NCBI RefSeq assembly: GCF_011378855.1 | Contig: NZ_WTLB01000012.1 | Location: 29,033 to 93,032, forward strand | Length of the DNA: 64,000 nucleotides | Direction: 5' to 3' | Source of the DNA: Pseudoalteromonas sp. Z1A8 | GTDB taxonomy: Bacteria > Pseudomonadota > Gammaproteobacteria > Enterobacterales > Alteromonadaceae | Part shown: positions 36,364-44,947 of the stretch, one piece after another | Numbering within the stretch: the stretch's first letter is position 1 | Layout: every line of letters starts with the position of its first letter | Program-made: the position numbers and the translations under genes | The notes under the pieces: generated by a model | Seen by the model: only the letters and a program-made list of their open reading frames with translations | Database searches by the model: none | Told to the model about the DNA's origin: nothing

Positions 36364-37940
36364 AATTATCAGGTTTAGGGGTTTGGAACCTTTATTTTTT
36401 AGTTAAATTTGCTCTGTTTTATTACGGTGCAATTGATTTTAACGTACTTAGCAATGCGGCCTTTGCTGCATTGCTTGCGATTAAATTTAAAAAGCCATTA
36501 ATAGAAAAAGCAAAACACCTATTGGGTGGAGTCGTTGCAGTAGTATTACTTTATCAAGACTCATGGTTGCCACCAATAAACAGATTGACTAAACAAGCGG
36601 GTAACGTTCAAGATTTTAGTTTTGGTTATTTTATTGAGTTATTAACCCGTGTTATTAATATTGATATGTTATTGGCTTTGTTCGTAATTAGTGTATGTTT
36701 TTGGTACACATCGCAATGGATACGTTTTACAACAGTCACTGTTGTTGGGCTTTTAGTTGTAGGATGGCAAGGCGATAGCTCTCAATCACAATTCGTTAAT
36801 AATGTGGCTAATCCTGTAGCTGCTACACAAAGCCAAAATAATACTCAAACACAAGTGATCACTCAGGCTGATCAGTCTCCAGATCAAAAGCTAGCTGATT
36901 TTTATCAACAACAAAGTTTATTAATGAGTCGCTTTCCGACTCAAGTAAATGGTGAGCTGTTTGATGTGATTATTTTGAACATATGTTCAATGGCTGTTGC
37001 TGATTTAAATGCCATTGGCGTAAGCATTACTGACATGTATAAAGATTTTGATGTGGTGTTTTCAGACTTTAACTCGGCTACCTCATACAGCGGGCCTGCC
37101 GCGGTAAGATTGCTGCGCGCAAGTTGTGGGCAAACTAGCCAAACCGCATTATTTAAAGAGGCACCTGAACAGTGTCACTTATTTAAAAACCTAGAAAAAC
37201 TAGGTTATCAAAACAATGTTGTGATGAATCACGACGGACATTTTGATGAGTTTAAAGGCTTAATTAATAAGTACGGTGGCCTAGATAGCACACCATTTAA
37301 TATCGATTCAATGCCAGTGGCACTTCGAGGATTTGATAATAGCCCTATTTACTCAGATGAAGCTGTGCTGGATGGTTGGTTAGAGCAAGCTGATGATTGT
37401 AAGCCGTGTGCTATGTACTACAACACAACAAGTTTACATGACGGTAATCAGCTAGAGAATCAACCAAGGGTGAATAGTAAAGATACGTACCCAATCAGGC
37501 ATAAAAATTTGTTTGCTGATATTAACCAGTTTGTAAAAAAACTAGAAAAGCGTGGCCGCAATGTAATGTTGATGATAGTGCCTGAGCATGGAGCTAATTT
37601 AAAAGGTGATAAAGTACAATTTGCAGGCTTACGTGAAATTCCGAGCCCTGCGATAGTGTCTGTACCTGTTGCAATTAAATTTATAGGCCCAGACGTACAA
37701 AATTACTCGCAAATTGTGGTTGATGATTCAACAAGTTACTTTGCGCTTTCGGAGCTAGTAAGTAAGACGCTGCAAACTGATGTGTTTGGTGGCAATAACA
37801 GTGTTGCTAATTTACTCGAAAACTTACCTATAGCGCCTAAAGTGGCTGAAAATGAAGGCACTATAATGATGTATGTTAATCAACGACCATTTATACAGTT
37901 AGATGGCGGTGATTGGTCAGCTTACCCACAAGGTAAATAA
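36360..37940 (+). CDS. bcsG: Cellulose phosphoethanolamine transferase BcsG
   Basis: 526 residues from a GTG start that overlaps bcsF by four bases. Four or five N-terminal membrane helices are followed by a periplasmic alkaline-phosphatase-like domain. Zinc ligand Cys209 (NICS), nucleophile Ser244 (SYSGPAA) and Glu409-His410 (PEHG) correspond to C243, S278, E442 and H443 of E. coli BcsG, with identical 35-residue spacing between Cys and Ser. It transfers phosphoethanolamine from phosphatidylethanolamine to cellulose O6. All catalytic residues are present, so the cellulose made here is probably modified. A terminator follows. Confidence 0.95.
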   Translation: MKLSGLGVWNLYFLVKFALFYYGAIDFNVLSNAAFAALLAIKFKKPLIEKAKHLLGGVVAVVLLYQDSWLPPINRLTKQAGNVQDFSFGYFIELLTRVINIDMLLALFVISVCFWYTSQWIRFTTVTVVGLLVVGWQGDSSQSQFVNNVANPVAATQSQNNTQTQVITQADQSPDQKLADFYQQQSLLMSRFPTQVNGELFDVIILNICSMAVADLNAIGVSITDMYKDFDVVFSDFNSATSYSGPAAVRLLRASCGQTSQTALFKEAPEQCHLFKNLEKLGYQNNVVMNHDGHFDEFKGLINKYGGLDSTPFNIDSMPVALRGFDNSPIYSDEAVLDGWLEQADDCKPCAMYYNTTSLHDGNQLENQPRVNSKDTYPIRHKNLFADINQFVKKLEKRGRNVMLMIVPEHGANLKGDKVQFAGLREIPSPAIVSVPVAIKFIGPDVQNYSQIVVDDSTSYFALSELVSKTLQTDVFGGNNSVANLLENLPIAPKVAENEGTIMMYVNQRPFIQLDGGDWSAYPQGK

Positions 37941-37962
37941 TTTCATTATAAGATTTAATAAA

Positions 37963-38005
37963 CAGCACTGGTATAGTTAAATATAAATATCAGTGCTGCT
38001 TTTTT
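37963..38005 (+). terminator. Rho-independent terminator of bcsEFG
   Basis: Stem CAGCACTG / CAGTGCTG with a 20-base AT-rich loop that can extend the stem by three pairs, followed by CTTTTTT, 22 bases after the bcsG stop. Confidence 0.75.
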
Positions 38006-38044
38006 GTTTGATCAGATCCCTCCAAAGGTTTTAACAGCCTATTT

Positions 38045-38062
38045 TGTCCAAAAATGTTTACA
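38045..38062. promoter_or_regulatory. TyrR box in the tyrR promoter
   Basis: TGTCCA-N6-TTTACA matches the TyrR-box consensus TGTAAA-N6-TTTACA at 10 of 12 positions, including the spaced G and C that are essential. It lies 70 bases before the tyrR ATG, which suggests autoregulation as in E. coli. Confidence 0.55.
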
Positions 38063-38131
38063 ATAAACTACCTTCTCAAAGCGACTTAGCGTATTATTCG
38101 GCTAATATAGTTTTTCCTTCTTTGAGGATGT

Positions 38132-39688
38132 ATGCGTCTAGATATTCACTGTGCTGATCGAATTGGTATTGCTCAAGAAATCCTTAATATATTAGTTAAC
38201 TACAGCGTTGATTTAAAAGGAATTGAAGTCGATTCTATAAATTGTCGTATGTACGTTAGTTTTCCCGAAATTGAATTTGAACAATTCCAAAAAATTATGC
38301 CATCGATACGTTTAATCGACGGTGTACATGACGTGCGTACCACTGCATTTTTACCCTCTGAGCGTGAACACAACGAATTAAATACTTTACTACGTGCATT
38401 GCCTGATGGGGTTATCTCTATTGATGCTAAAGGCTGGGTACGTTTATGTAACGATGCAGCATGTAAAGACTTACAATTAATTGAAAAAGAAGTTATTGGT
38501 GCAAATATTAATAACTTACTTAAAGGCTTTAACTTTACACGTTGGTTAGAGGGTAAAGAAGTGCTTGGGCAAACCACACGCGTTGAAGTAGCGGGTGAGG
38601 ATTTTATTGCAGACATTTTGCCAATTGCAGTGCCTCAAGGTAGTGAAGGTGATGTGCTTGCGGGTGCGGTTATTAACATTAAATCGCAAAGTCGGTTAGG
38701 GCAGCAAGTCAGTGCATTTAGACGTTACGGGCAAGAAAGCTTTGCTACTATTCATAACTTTAGTACGGCAATGCGCCGAGTGGTGCGTGAAGCACGCAAA
38801 ATGGCGCAGCTAGAAGCCCCTATTTTGATTACCGGTGAAACTGGTACAGGTAAAGAACTACTCGCGCGAGCGTGTCATTACGCATCTAATCGCTCAGTTA
38901 AACCTTTTATTGCGCTGTCGTGTGCTTCGCTTCCCGATGATGTTGCTGAGTCTGAGTTATTTGGTTATGCCGGATACGAAGAAAATGCAGCACCAAAACG
39001 TGGCGTATTAGAGCAAGCCGATGGTGGAACTGTGTTTTTAGATGAAGTTGGCGAAATGTCGACCCAACTACAAACAAAGTTACTGCGCTTCTTACAAGAT
39101 GGCACATTTAGAAAAGTAGGCGATGAGAACGAAGTTAAAGTAAATGTACGTATTGTTGCAGCTACTCAAAAAGACTTGCCTGCAATGGTACAAGAAGGGG
39201 TTTTTAGAGAAGATTTATATTACCGTATAAACGTACTTACTTTAGAAATAGCCCCACTAAGAGATAGAAAAGCAGATGTAGGGCCGTTGGCTGAGCATTT
39301 TATTCAAAAATATGCGCAACAAAATGGTCATGCAATTCCTGTTTTATCACAAGAGTGTTTAAGCTTTTTACAAGCGTATCCGTGGCCAGGAAATGTTCGT
39401 CAGCTTGAAAATGCAATTTACCGTGCAGTGTCCTTATTAGATGACAGTGAACTTCGCGTAGAGCATTTACAGTTACCCACTTTTACCCATGATTTAGGGT
39501 ATCTAGAGTCTGATTTTGAAGGCTCACTAGATCAAGCAGTTAAACGTTTTGAAGCGACTCTACTTCGTAAACTCTACCCAGCTTATCCAAGCTCACGCCA
39601 GTTAGCTAAACGATTAGGCCTAAGCCACACGGCTGTAGCTAATAAACTACGGGATTACGGTATTAATCGAAAAACAGTAAAAGTGTAA
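38132..39688 (+). CDS. tyrR: Transcriptional regulator TyrR (PhhR-like)
   Basis: 518 residues: N-terminal ACT domain (about 1-70), PAS domain (about 78-190), AAA+ ATPase domain (about 205-440, Walker A GETGTGKE, Walker B VFLDEVGEM, RLRD-type arginine segment) and a C-terminal Fis-like helix-turn-helix (about 485-515, SRQLAKRLGLSHTAVANKL). The sigma-54 contact loop GAFTGA is absent (GYAGYEE in its place), as in E. coli TyrR, so it acts with sigma-70. It senses aromatic amino acids. hpd and fahA, 20 kb away, are likely targets by analogy with PhhR systems. A TyrR box precedes the gene. Confidence 0.95.
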   Translation: MRLDIHCADRIGIAQEILNILVNYSVDLKGIEVDSINCRMYVSFPEIEFEQFQKIMPSIRLIDGVHDVRTTAFLPSEREHNELNTLLRALPDGVISIDAKGWVRLCNDAACKDLQLIEKEVIGANINNLLKGFNFTRWLEGKEVLGQTTRVEVAGEDFIADILPIAVPQGSEGDVLAGAVINIKSQSRLGQQVSAFRRYGQESFATIHNFSTAMRRVVREARKMAQLEAPILITGETGTGKELLARACHYASNRSVKPFIALSCASLPDDVAESELFGYAGYEENAAPKRGVLEQADGGTVFLDEVGEMSTQLQTKLLRFLQDGTFRKVGDENEVKVNVRIVAATQKDLPAMVQEGVFREDLYYRINVLTLEIAPLRDRKADVGPLAEHFIQKYAQQNGHAIPVLSQECLSFLQAYPWPGNVRQLENAIYRAVSLLDDSELRVEHLQLPTFTHDLGYLESDFEGSLDQAVKRFEATLLRKLYPAYPSSRQLAKRLGLSHTAVANKLRDYGINRKTVKV

Positions 39689-39704
39689 TTGACATAAAGC
39701 AATT

Positions 39705-39741
39705 AAAATATGGGGGCTAATTTTTAGTGCCCATATTTTTT
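39705..39741 (+). terminator. Bidirectional terminator between tyrR and the 164-aa gene
   Basis: AAAATATGGG / CCCATATTTT with an inner CTAA/TTAG pairing, followed by TTTTTT on the plus strand and TTTTAATTG on the minus strand. It covers the last codons and stop of the minus-strand gene. Confidence 0.75.
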
Positions 39742-40211
39742 GTTACTCCATCAATAGCAATCGTCTCGATACCTTCTTCGTTAAAGTTCATTACAATGCT
39801 GGCGTTATTACGAGTGAAAAAATAGCTTCGGCCATTAAGCTCAATCACATAATCGCCTTTTACGGGGTCGTTAAATTGCTGCTTTTTTAAAGTGACTTTA
39901 TGCCCACCAATTTGCCATTCAAACTCTTTAATAAATCCATTGTTAAATTCTTGCACCCATACTTGTCTGTCATCTTTTGAAAGGGTAATAGCGACTGAAT
40001 ATGAGCTAGGAATTTGCTCCATGTTGTAACTCTTAGAGCCAATAGTGAATTTTTCAGCTTTTTGTTGCCATTCAAAACCAAATTTAAACTCTTTTACCAC
40101 ACCTGTAGGGTAGGTAACAGAGCCTTTACCTGGTAGTGAAAAGTCGGCAAACGCACTGTAACTAGGTATTAATAAAACTAGCGCAGTGATAATTTTTAGT
40201 TTTGATTTCAT
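39717..40211 (-). CDS. Exported hypothetical protein, 164 aa
   Basis: A signal peptide (about 1-22, YSAFA|D) is followed by a beta-rich mature domain with regularly alternating hydrophobic residues and several Lys-Phe-Glu repeats (VVKEFKFGFEWQQK, FIKEFEWQIGG), suggesting two similar halves of a small beta sandwich or barrel. There are no cysteines and no known catalytic motif. It is probably periplasmic. I do not recognise the family. The gene converges with tyrR and shares its terminator hairpin. Confidence 0.75.
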   Translation of the reverse strand: MKSKLKIITALVLLIPSYSAFADFSLPGKGSVTYPTGVVKEFKFGFEWQQKAEKFTIGSKSYNMEQIPSSYSVAITLSKDDRQVWVQEFNNGFIKEFEWQIGGHKVTLKKQQFNDPVKGDYVIELNGRSYFFTRNNASIVMNFNEEGIETIAIDGVTKNMGTKN

Positions 40212-40316
40212 GAGTTATCTTTTTATTATAATAATGATTTAAGATTAAAGTAGAATATTCGTCTTAGCAAGGGGCTATGCTACACTCGAATAAATTTAAC
40301 TGGTAAGACCTTTTTT

Positions 40317-40853
40317 GTGAACTTATATATTCGACTTTTATTACTGTTTTTTAAAATCAAACGAAACACACAATATCAAAATTTACTTGATACGGTAGAT
40401 ATTGATTACAAAGCTTTACCTACTGATTGCGACATTAATCTACATTTAACTAATTCACGTTATCTCGCGATGATGGATTTATCTCGCACGTGGATGACTG
40501 AACGAGTTGGCTTACTAAAGCAAATAATGAAGCGTCGTTGGTTTCCGATTGTTAATGCGACTGCCATTACTTATATCCGCGATATTAAACCTATGCAGCG
40601 ATATACAATAAGTACTAAGTTAGTTGGCTGGGATCATAAATACTTTTATATTGAGCAAAAGTTTCATTCAGAACGTGGCTTACATGCTATAGCTTATGTA
40701 CGCGGTGTATTTAAAAGTAAAAAAGGTATTATAAGTATTGAAGAAATGCTTGAAGTTGCTGGTTTTGATGGACAAACACCTATATTGCCAAGTGAAGTTA
40801 TGCACTGGAAAGAAATGCTAGAGCAGAAAAAGTTAAGTAACTTACCCAAGTAA
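40317..40853 (+). CDS. Acyl-CoA thioesterase-like hotdog protein (THEM6/4HBT type)
   Basis: 178 residues from a GTG start. The CDINLHLTNSRYLAMMDLSR segment is the hotdog-fold signature with the conserved Asp/Asn near the start of the long helix, shared by 4-hydroxybenzoyl-CoA-thioesterase and THEM6 families. The first 15 residues are hydrophobic and basic and may attach the protein to the membrane. It would hydrolyse acyl-CoA; the substrate is unknown. It is transcribed alone and ends before a short hairpin. Confidence 0.82.
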   Translation: MNLYIRLLLLFFKIKRNTQYQNLLDTVDIDYKALPTDCDINLHLTNSRYLAMMDLSRTWMTERVGLLKQIMKRRWFPIVNATAITYIRDIKPMQRYTISTKLVGWDHKYFYIEQKFHSERGLHAIAYVRGVFKSKKGIISIEEMLEVAGFDGQTPILPSEVMHWKEMLEQKKLSNLPK

Positions 40854-40876
40854 CTTATAGTTTTTACAAATGAAAA

Positions 40877-40894
40877 AAAGGCCTTTCGGCCTTT
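40877..40894 (-). terminator. Rho-independent terminator of ompW
   Basis: AAAGGCC-TTTC-GGCCTTT; on the minus strand it is followed by a run of T (complement of AAAAAAA). It may also stop transcripts of the thioesterase gene from the other side. Confidence 0.8.
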
Positions 40895-40942
40895 CAACAC
40901 ACATTATAAGCTGGTTAACTACGCATGGCTTTGTTACATGCT

Positions 40943-41596
40943 TTAAAAGCTGTATCTAACACCGAACATAGCAACAACAGGGTCAAGCTCAACCGTTGAT
41001 GTGAGGGCTTTTGCACCATTAGCATAAACGGTGGCATCGGTATCAATATCCATAATTGATACCATGGCGTGTAGACCCCAATTTTTATCAATCTTATAGT
41101 TAGCACCTACCTGAGCCATAAAGCCAAACGAATCATCTAATTTTACTTCTACATCGTCTGTACCTAGCGTCGCTTTAAGTGCTTGAGAAGGTTGCTCATC
41201 AAAAAATGCGGTGTAGTTTATGCCTACGCCTATAAAAGGTCTTAGCGCATAACTTGTATCTAAAAAGTGGTATTGCGCAACTAATGAAGGAGGAAGTTGT
41301 TTTATATCAGCAATTTTGTTGCCGGCTAAACCGCCTGTGCCATTCACATCGTGTGAAAACGGTGTTGCTGCTATCAACTCTAGCACCCATTGATCGTTAA
41401 ATGCATAATCTACGGTGATACCCAGTTGAGTATCAGAATCACCTTTAAGGCCCAGCGTAGGTGCTTCATTAATAGCTGAGCTACTGTTATCAGGGTTTAC
41501 GTTAATGGCGCCAACATTTACGCTAAAGTTAGCGTGTGCAGCTGGAGAGAGTGCTAATAAAGAGGTTAATAATGCGATGCTAATTTGAGTTTTCAT
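40943..41596 (-). CDS. ompW: OmpW-family outer-membrane protein
   Basis: 217 residues from ATG 41596, preceded by GGAGAAC; four extra codons upstream are rejected. The signal peptide (about 1-22, AHA|N) is followed by an eight-stranded barrel with the OmpW blocks WVLELIAATPFSHDV, VAQYHFL and RPFIGVGINYTAFF, and a C-terminal Phe. OmpW forms a narrow hydrophobic channel for small apolar molecules and responds to salt, oxygen or stress. A terminator follows the stop. Confidence 0.93.
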   Translation of the reverse strand: MKTQISIALLTSLLALSPAAHANFSVNVGAINVNPDNSSSAINEAPTLGLKGDSDTQLGITVDYAFNDQWVLELIAATPFSHDVNGTGGLAGNKIADIKQLPPSLVAQYHFLDTSYALRPFIGVGINYTAFFDEQPSQALKATLGTDDVEVKLDDSFGFMAQVGANYKIDKNWGLHAMVSIMDIDTDATVYANGAKALTSTVELDPVVAMFGVRYSF

Positions 41597-41938
41597 GTTG
41601 TTCTCCAAGAACTACTGTTTGATTGGCGCTATTATTACCGAGCAATAAAAATGAAAACCTGTTCTAGATCAAAGTTTCAAAAATGTTTGAACCTTGTGAA
41701 GTGTTTTATTGATTTAGATTAATTTTAGTGTCGTTCTGCTTTTGTAAAGATTGACATATTTATTTGATTAACAGTCACACGAATAAATTAAGGCAGGCAT
41801 TACTTAGTCATAAACTCGCGTTTTAACAAAGACTCTTGAATAAACAACAAAGTATGTTTATCAGAATTTTAAAAGCACTAAAAGCGATGGGTACTTAAAA
41901 AGCTTTAGAAGATTAAAAATGCTATTAAGCAGGTGTTT

Positions 41939-41988
41939 ATACCAATCTGCAATAATATCTAATCAATTTTAGGAATTAAATAGCCCCT
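41939..41988 (+). repeat. Partial second copy (B) of the ATACCAA palindromic repeat
   Basis: It begins ATACCAATCTGC and continues with an AATCAATTTTA..ATTAAATAG core ending CCCC, close to the left half of copy A at 8398-8467. The internal inverted repeat is decayed (TTTTAGGAATTAAA) and no right terminal repeat is seen. Confidence 0.5.
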
Positions 41989-42036
41989 AATTTGAACGAA
42001 TTTTAATCCGCAAATATCAACAGACCCTAAATATAA

Positions 42037-42070
42037 ACCGAGTACTTTATCAGTTATGAAAGTACTCGGT
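42037..42070 (-). terminator. Terminator downstream of the acyltransferase gene
   Basis: Twelve-pair perfect stem ACCGAGTACTTT / AAAGTACTCGGT with a ten-base loop. On the minus strand TTTATATTT follows, 25 bases past the stop. Confidence 0.8.
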
Positions 42071-42094
42071 GAATTGGCCATTACTTATTAATAG

Positions 42095-43801
42095 TTATTC
42101 TAAATAACGTTTAGCTTTGTTTTCTTTTATATTTTCAAGATCGACTAATACCAATCCATCAATACAATTATTAAAATCGGGATCAATACTAAAACTTAAA
42201 AATTGCACTCCACCTGGTTTACAAAGTTCAGTGTATTGCTTAAATAAAGTAGGCACTTGAGCACTCATATTTGCTAACACATGTTTTAACTCTACAAAAT
42301 CCTCTTTAACGTCATCTCCGTTAAAAAGAGTGTGGCACTGGGTTAGCTGTTGCTCAGTTAACTTAAACTCATTATTAGGTGATGCTAATTCAATACCACT
42401 TTTATAGTAATGCTGATAGTAATAAACGAGCATGGCTTTTGCTTGCTCGGGCAGAGCATTTGATACACTTACAGCACCAAATAAGTATCTGTACTGTGGA
42501 TAGCTTTTTATAAAAGCGCCAATTCCATACCATAAATAGTCGAGGCTCTTACGTCCCCAGTATTTAGGCTGTACAAAGCTCCTACCAAGCTCAATTCCTT
42601 GTTTTAGATAGGGCGTCATAGCATTGGTGTAAGTAAATAAGCTGTCGGTATATAAGCCTTCGCGGCCATGTTTTTTTATAATGTCTTGTGCACAGGCTAA
42701 TCGGTAAGCACCAACTAGTTCTAGTTGCATAGGATCCCACAATACAAGATGCTGATAATCCATATCGTACTTATCTATGTCACGGCGTTTACCGCTACCT
42801 TCGCCTACCGCTCTAAATGCGATTTCTCTAAGGCGCCCTAGTTCTCTAAAAATAGAGGAGCTTCCTGTATATTGATATAGATGAATATGCATACCGTCTT
42901 GTGTTCTGCCAAGAAGTTTGCATTGCTCAATTGCTTTTTTTAGCTCTTTTCTGCACTCAGGAACCGCAATAGGGGTTTGTGTTTTAAGCGGCAAGGCTTT
43001 TTTAGTGGTAAGCCTATAAAGCTGTTTGCGTATAAGGTTTACAACTTCTTTATCTTTAAGGTTTTCTATTAAGTAAGACTCAGGAGGGATAGAGGCGCCA
43101 ATCTCAAACTCTAAAGATTTTTGGCGCTGCTTAAACATTTCAGCTACTAATAGTAAACTTGCTAGCGGCTTATAAATCATTGATGTGCCATAAAAAAGCG
43201 GACTGTTTTTGGCTTTAATATAAATAGGTAAAATAGGGCAATTGGCTTTTTTTGCCATACGTAAAAAGCCACTATTCCATTTGCAATCTTTAATGCCCAT
43301 TGGCCCTAATCGTGACACTTCTCCTGCTGGAAATATAAGTAATACCCCTTCATTTTTTAAATGGTTTTGTATATTACTAAGCTCTTGTTTTTTACTCATG
43401 CCTGATAAGTTATCTACCGGGAGTAAAAGTGAGTGCATTGCGGTAACCGACATTAACATGCGGTTTGCCACTACTTTTAAATCTTGCCTTACTGTTGAAA
43501 TTACTTTAATGAGTGCTAAAGCATCTAATGATCCAATAGGGTGATTAGCAACGATAACAAGCTTACCTTCGTTAGGAATATGCTCTATTTGTTTAGGTTT
43601 ATAGCGTGTATCAAAATTGAGTTCATCAAGTACTTGTTCAACAAATTCTAATCCTTGTAGATGAGGGTAAGCATCACCAAAGGCAACAAATTCTCGTTCG
43701 TGCAATAAGTAGCCTAGGCCTTTTTTTACTAAACCTTTTACTTTTGGAGAGTTCTCTAGTTGTGGTAAGTTTGCAGCAATTACTTTATCAACACTTATCA
43801 T
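42095..43801 (-). CDS. Two-domain acyltransferase, OlsF-like (PlsC domain plus GNAT/hemolysin-type domain)
   Basis: 568 residues. The N-terminal half (about 60-260) is a lysophospholipid-acyltransferase domain with NHPIGSLD (His87, Asp93), FPAGEVSR and a proline-rich acceptor segment (CPILPIYI). The C-terminal half (about 300-480) is the GNAT-like domain of OlsB/hemolysin-type acyltransferases (RLREIAFRAVGEGSGKR, YDMDYQHLVLWD, ELGRSFVQPKYWG). This order is that of OlsF, which makes ornithine lipids by N-acylating ornithine and then O-acylating the product. Ornithine lipids replace phospholipids under phosphate limitation. Substrate assignment is inference; a related outcome is another aminolipid. 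Confidence 0.82.
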   Translation of the reverse strand: MISVDKVIAANLPQLENSPKVKGLVKKGLGYLLHEREFVAFGDAYPHLQGLEFVEQVLDELNFDTRYKPKQIEHIPNEGKLVIVANHPIGSLDALALIKVISTVRQDLKVVANRMLMSVTAMHSLLLPVDNLSGMSKKQELSNIQNHLKNEGVLLIFPAGEVSRLGPMGIKDCKWNSGFLRMAKKANCPILPIYIKAKNSPLFYGTSMIYKPLASLLLVAEMFKQRQKSLEFEIGASIPPESYLIENLKDKEVVNLIRKQLYRLTTKKALPLKTQTPIAVPECRKELKKAIEQCKLLGRTQDGMHIHLYQYTGSSSIFRELGRLREIAFRAVGEGSGKRRDIDKYDMDYQHLVLWDPMQLELVGAYRLACAQDIIKKHGREGLYTDSLFTYTNAMTPYLKQGIELGRSFVQPKYWGRKSLDYLWYGIGAFIKSYPQYRYLFGAVSVSNALPEQAKAMLVYYYQHYYKSGIELASPNNEFKLTEQQLTQCHTLFNGDDVKEDFVELKHVLANMSAQVPTLFKQYTELCKPGGVQFLSFSIDPDFNNCIDGLVLVDLENIKENKAKRYLE

Positions 43802-43929
43802 ATTAACCTCATATTCCGTTTGGCCTATTCGCCATACATGTAGATTAAAAAAAGGGTGTGACAGTTACTTTGCAGTAGTGTGACTTTTTAAAGTGCTAAC
43901 TTATAAACTGTTTATTGCTAGGAGAATTT

Positions 43930-44850
43930 ATGTCGGTATTGGTGGCTATAACGGGGCGTGACAACACAAAACTAATAACGAAGTTACAAGAGCGATTACC
44001 AAATACACTGCTAGAGCAGTGGCCTGATTGTAAAAATGCAAATAATGTGGATTTTGTACTTGCATGGAAAGCGCCAGAGTCTATGTGGCCGCAGCTACCT
44101 AACTTAAAGGCTGTGTCGTCATTTGGTGCAGGTGTAGATAGTATAGATTTAACATTACTCGACGAAAGTGTTGAAGTAGTACGTATTGTTGACGACCAAC
44201 TAGCTGAAGATATGGCGGAATATGTACTTACACATATACTAGCGCAAAAGTTACGTTTAAAAGAGTATTACATTAAACAAACGCAGCAAACATGGAAGCC
44301 AAAACGAGCATACAGTAATAAACATGTTGGAATACTTGGGTTTGGAGAACTAGGTAAAGCATGCGCACAAAAGCTTATAAATAATGGCTTTAAGGTAAGT
44401 GCCTGGGCGCAAAGTAATAAAAACACCACTAATGTCGATATTTTTTATGGTGATGAAGGACTTAATTGCATGCTTCCTGTGGTTGATTACCTTGTATGCC
44501 TATTACCGCTTACAAAAGCGACTATAGGCATTATTAACCATTCAATGCTCACAAAGTTACCTTCACATGCTGTTGTTATTAATGTGGCACGCGGCGCTCA
44601 TGTTGTTGAGCAAGATTTACTAAATGCATTAAATAACGAGAGCTTACGCGCTGCAACACTCGATGTATTTGATGAGGAACCATTGCCACAGACCCACTCT
44701 TACTGGACGAACCCAAAAATAACGCTTACACCACATTGCGCGGCACTTTCTGATTTAAATAGCGTTATAGATCAAATAGCCGATAATATTGAACGCTTAA
44801 ATAAGGGCTTAGTACTTAATAATCGAGTAGATAGAACTAAAGGTTATTAG
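43930..44850 (+). CDS. D-isomer-specific 2-hydroxyacid dehydrogenase, GhrA-like
   Basis: 306 residues from ATG 43930, with AGGAG seven bases upstream; the TTG at 43915 is rejected. It has the Rossmann motif GILGFGELG, catalytic Arg in NVARGAHVV, Glu in DVFDEEPLP and His in TPHCAAL. The length and short form match GhrA (YcdW), which reduces glyoxylate and hydroxypyruvate with NADPH. It is divergent from the acyltransferase gene. Confidence 0.88.
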   Translation: MSVLVAITGRDNTKLITKLQERLPNTLLEQWPDCKNANNVDFVLAWKAPESMWPQLPNLKAVSSFGAGVDSIDLTLLDESVEVVRIVDDQLAEDMAEYVLTHILAQKLRLKEYYIKQTQQTWKPKRAYSNKHVGILGFGELGKACAQKLINNGFKVSAWAQSNKNTTNVDIFYGDEGLNCMLPVVDYLVCLLPLTKATIGIINHSMLTKLPSHAVVINVARGAHVVEQDLLNALNNESLRAATLDVFDEEPLPQTHSYWTNPKITLTPHCAALSDLNSVIDQIADNIERLNKGLVLNNRVDRTKGY

Positions 44851-44947
44851 CTGATAGCTAATTGGTTTAAAAAACAGCTTGTTAACATTTGTAATTTTTA
44901 TTAGTGTGAATGGTATTCTCACTAATAAAAAATATAAAGAGTGTGTT

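Larger units (their letters stand above)
41597..42094. other. About 500-base gap between ompW and the acyltransferase gene
   Basis: It holds the ompW upstream region, a half copy of the ATACCAA repeat (41939-41988) and the terminator of the acyltransferase gene. I find no convincing gene. The middle (about 41700-41930) is AT-rich with no clear structure. Confidence 0.55.

Noticed and set aside
38055..38068. Small palindrome GTTTA-CAA-TAAAC next to the TyrR box
   Set aside because: It partly overlaps the TyrR box and matches no known operator. The box gives a better explanation of the region.
41661..41672. TTGATCTAGAAC on the minus strand upstream of ompW, considered as an FNR-type site
   Set aside because: Only the left half-site is good and the right half matches three of five positions, too weak for a claim.
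44846..44862. ATTAGCT-GAT-AGCTAAT hairpin at the end of the GhrA-like gene as terminator
   Set aside because: The stem is AT-rich and no T-run follows.
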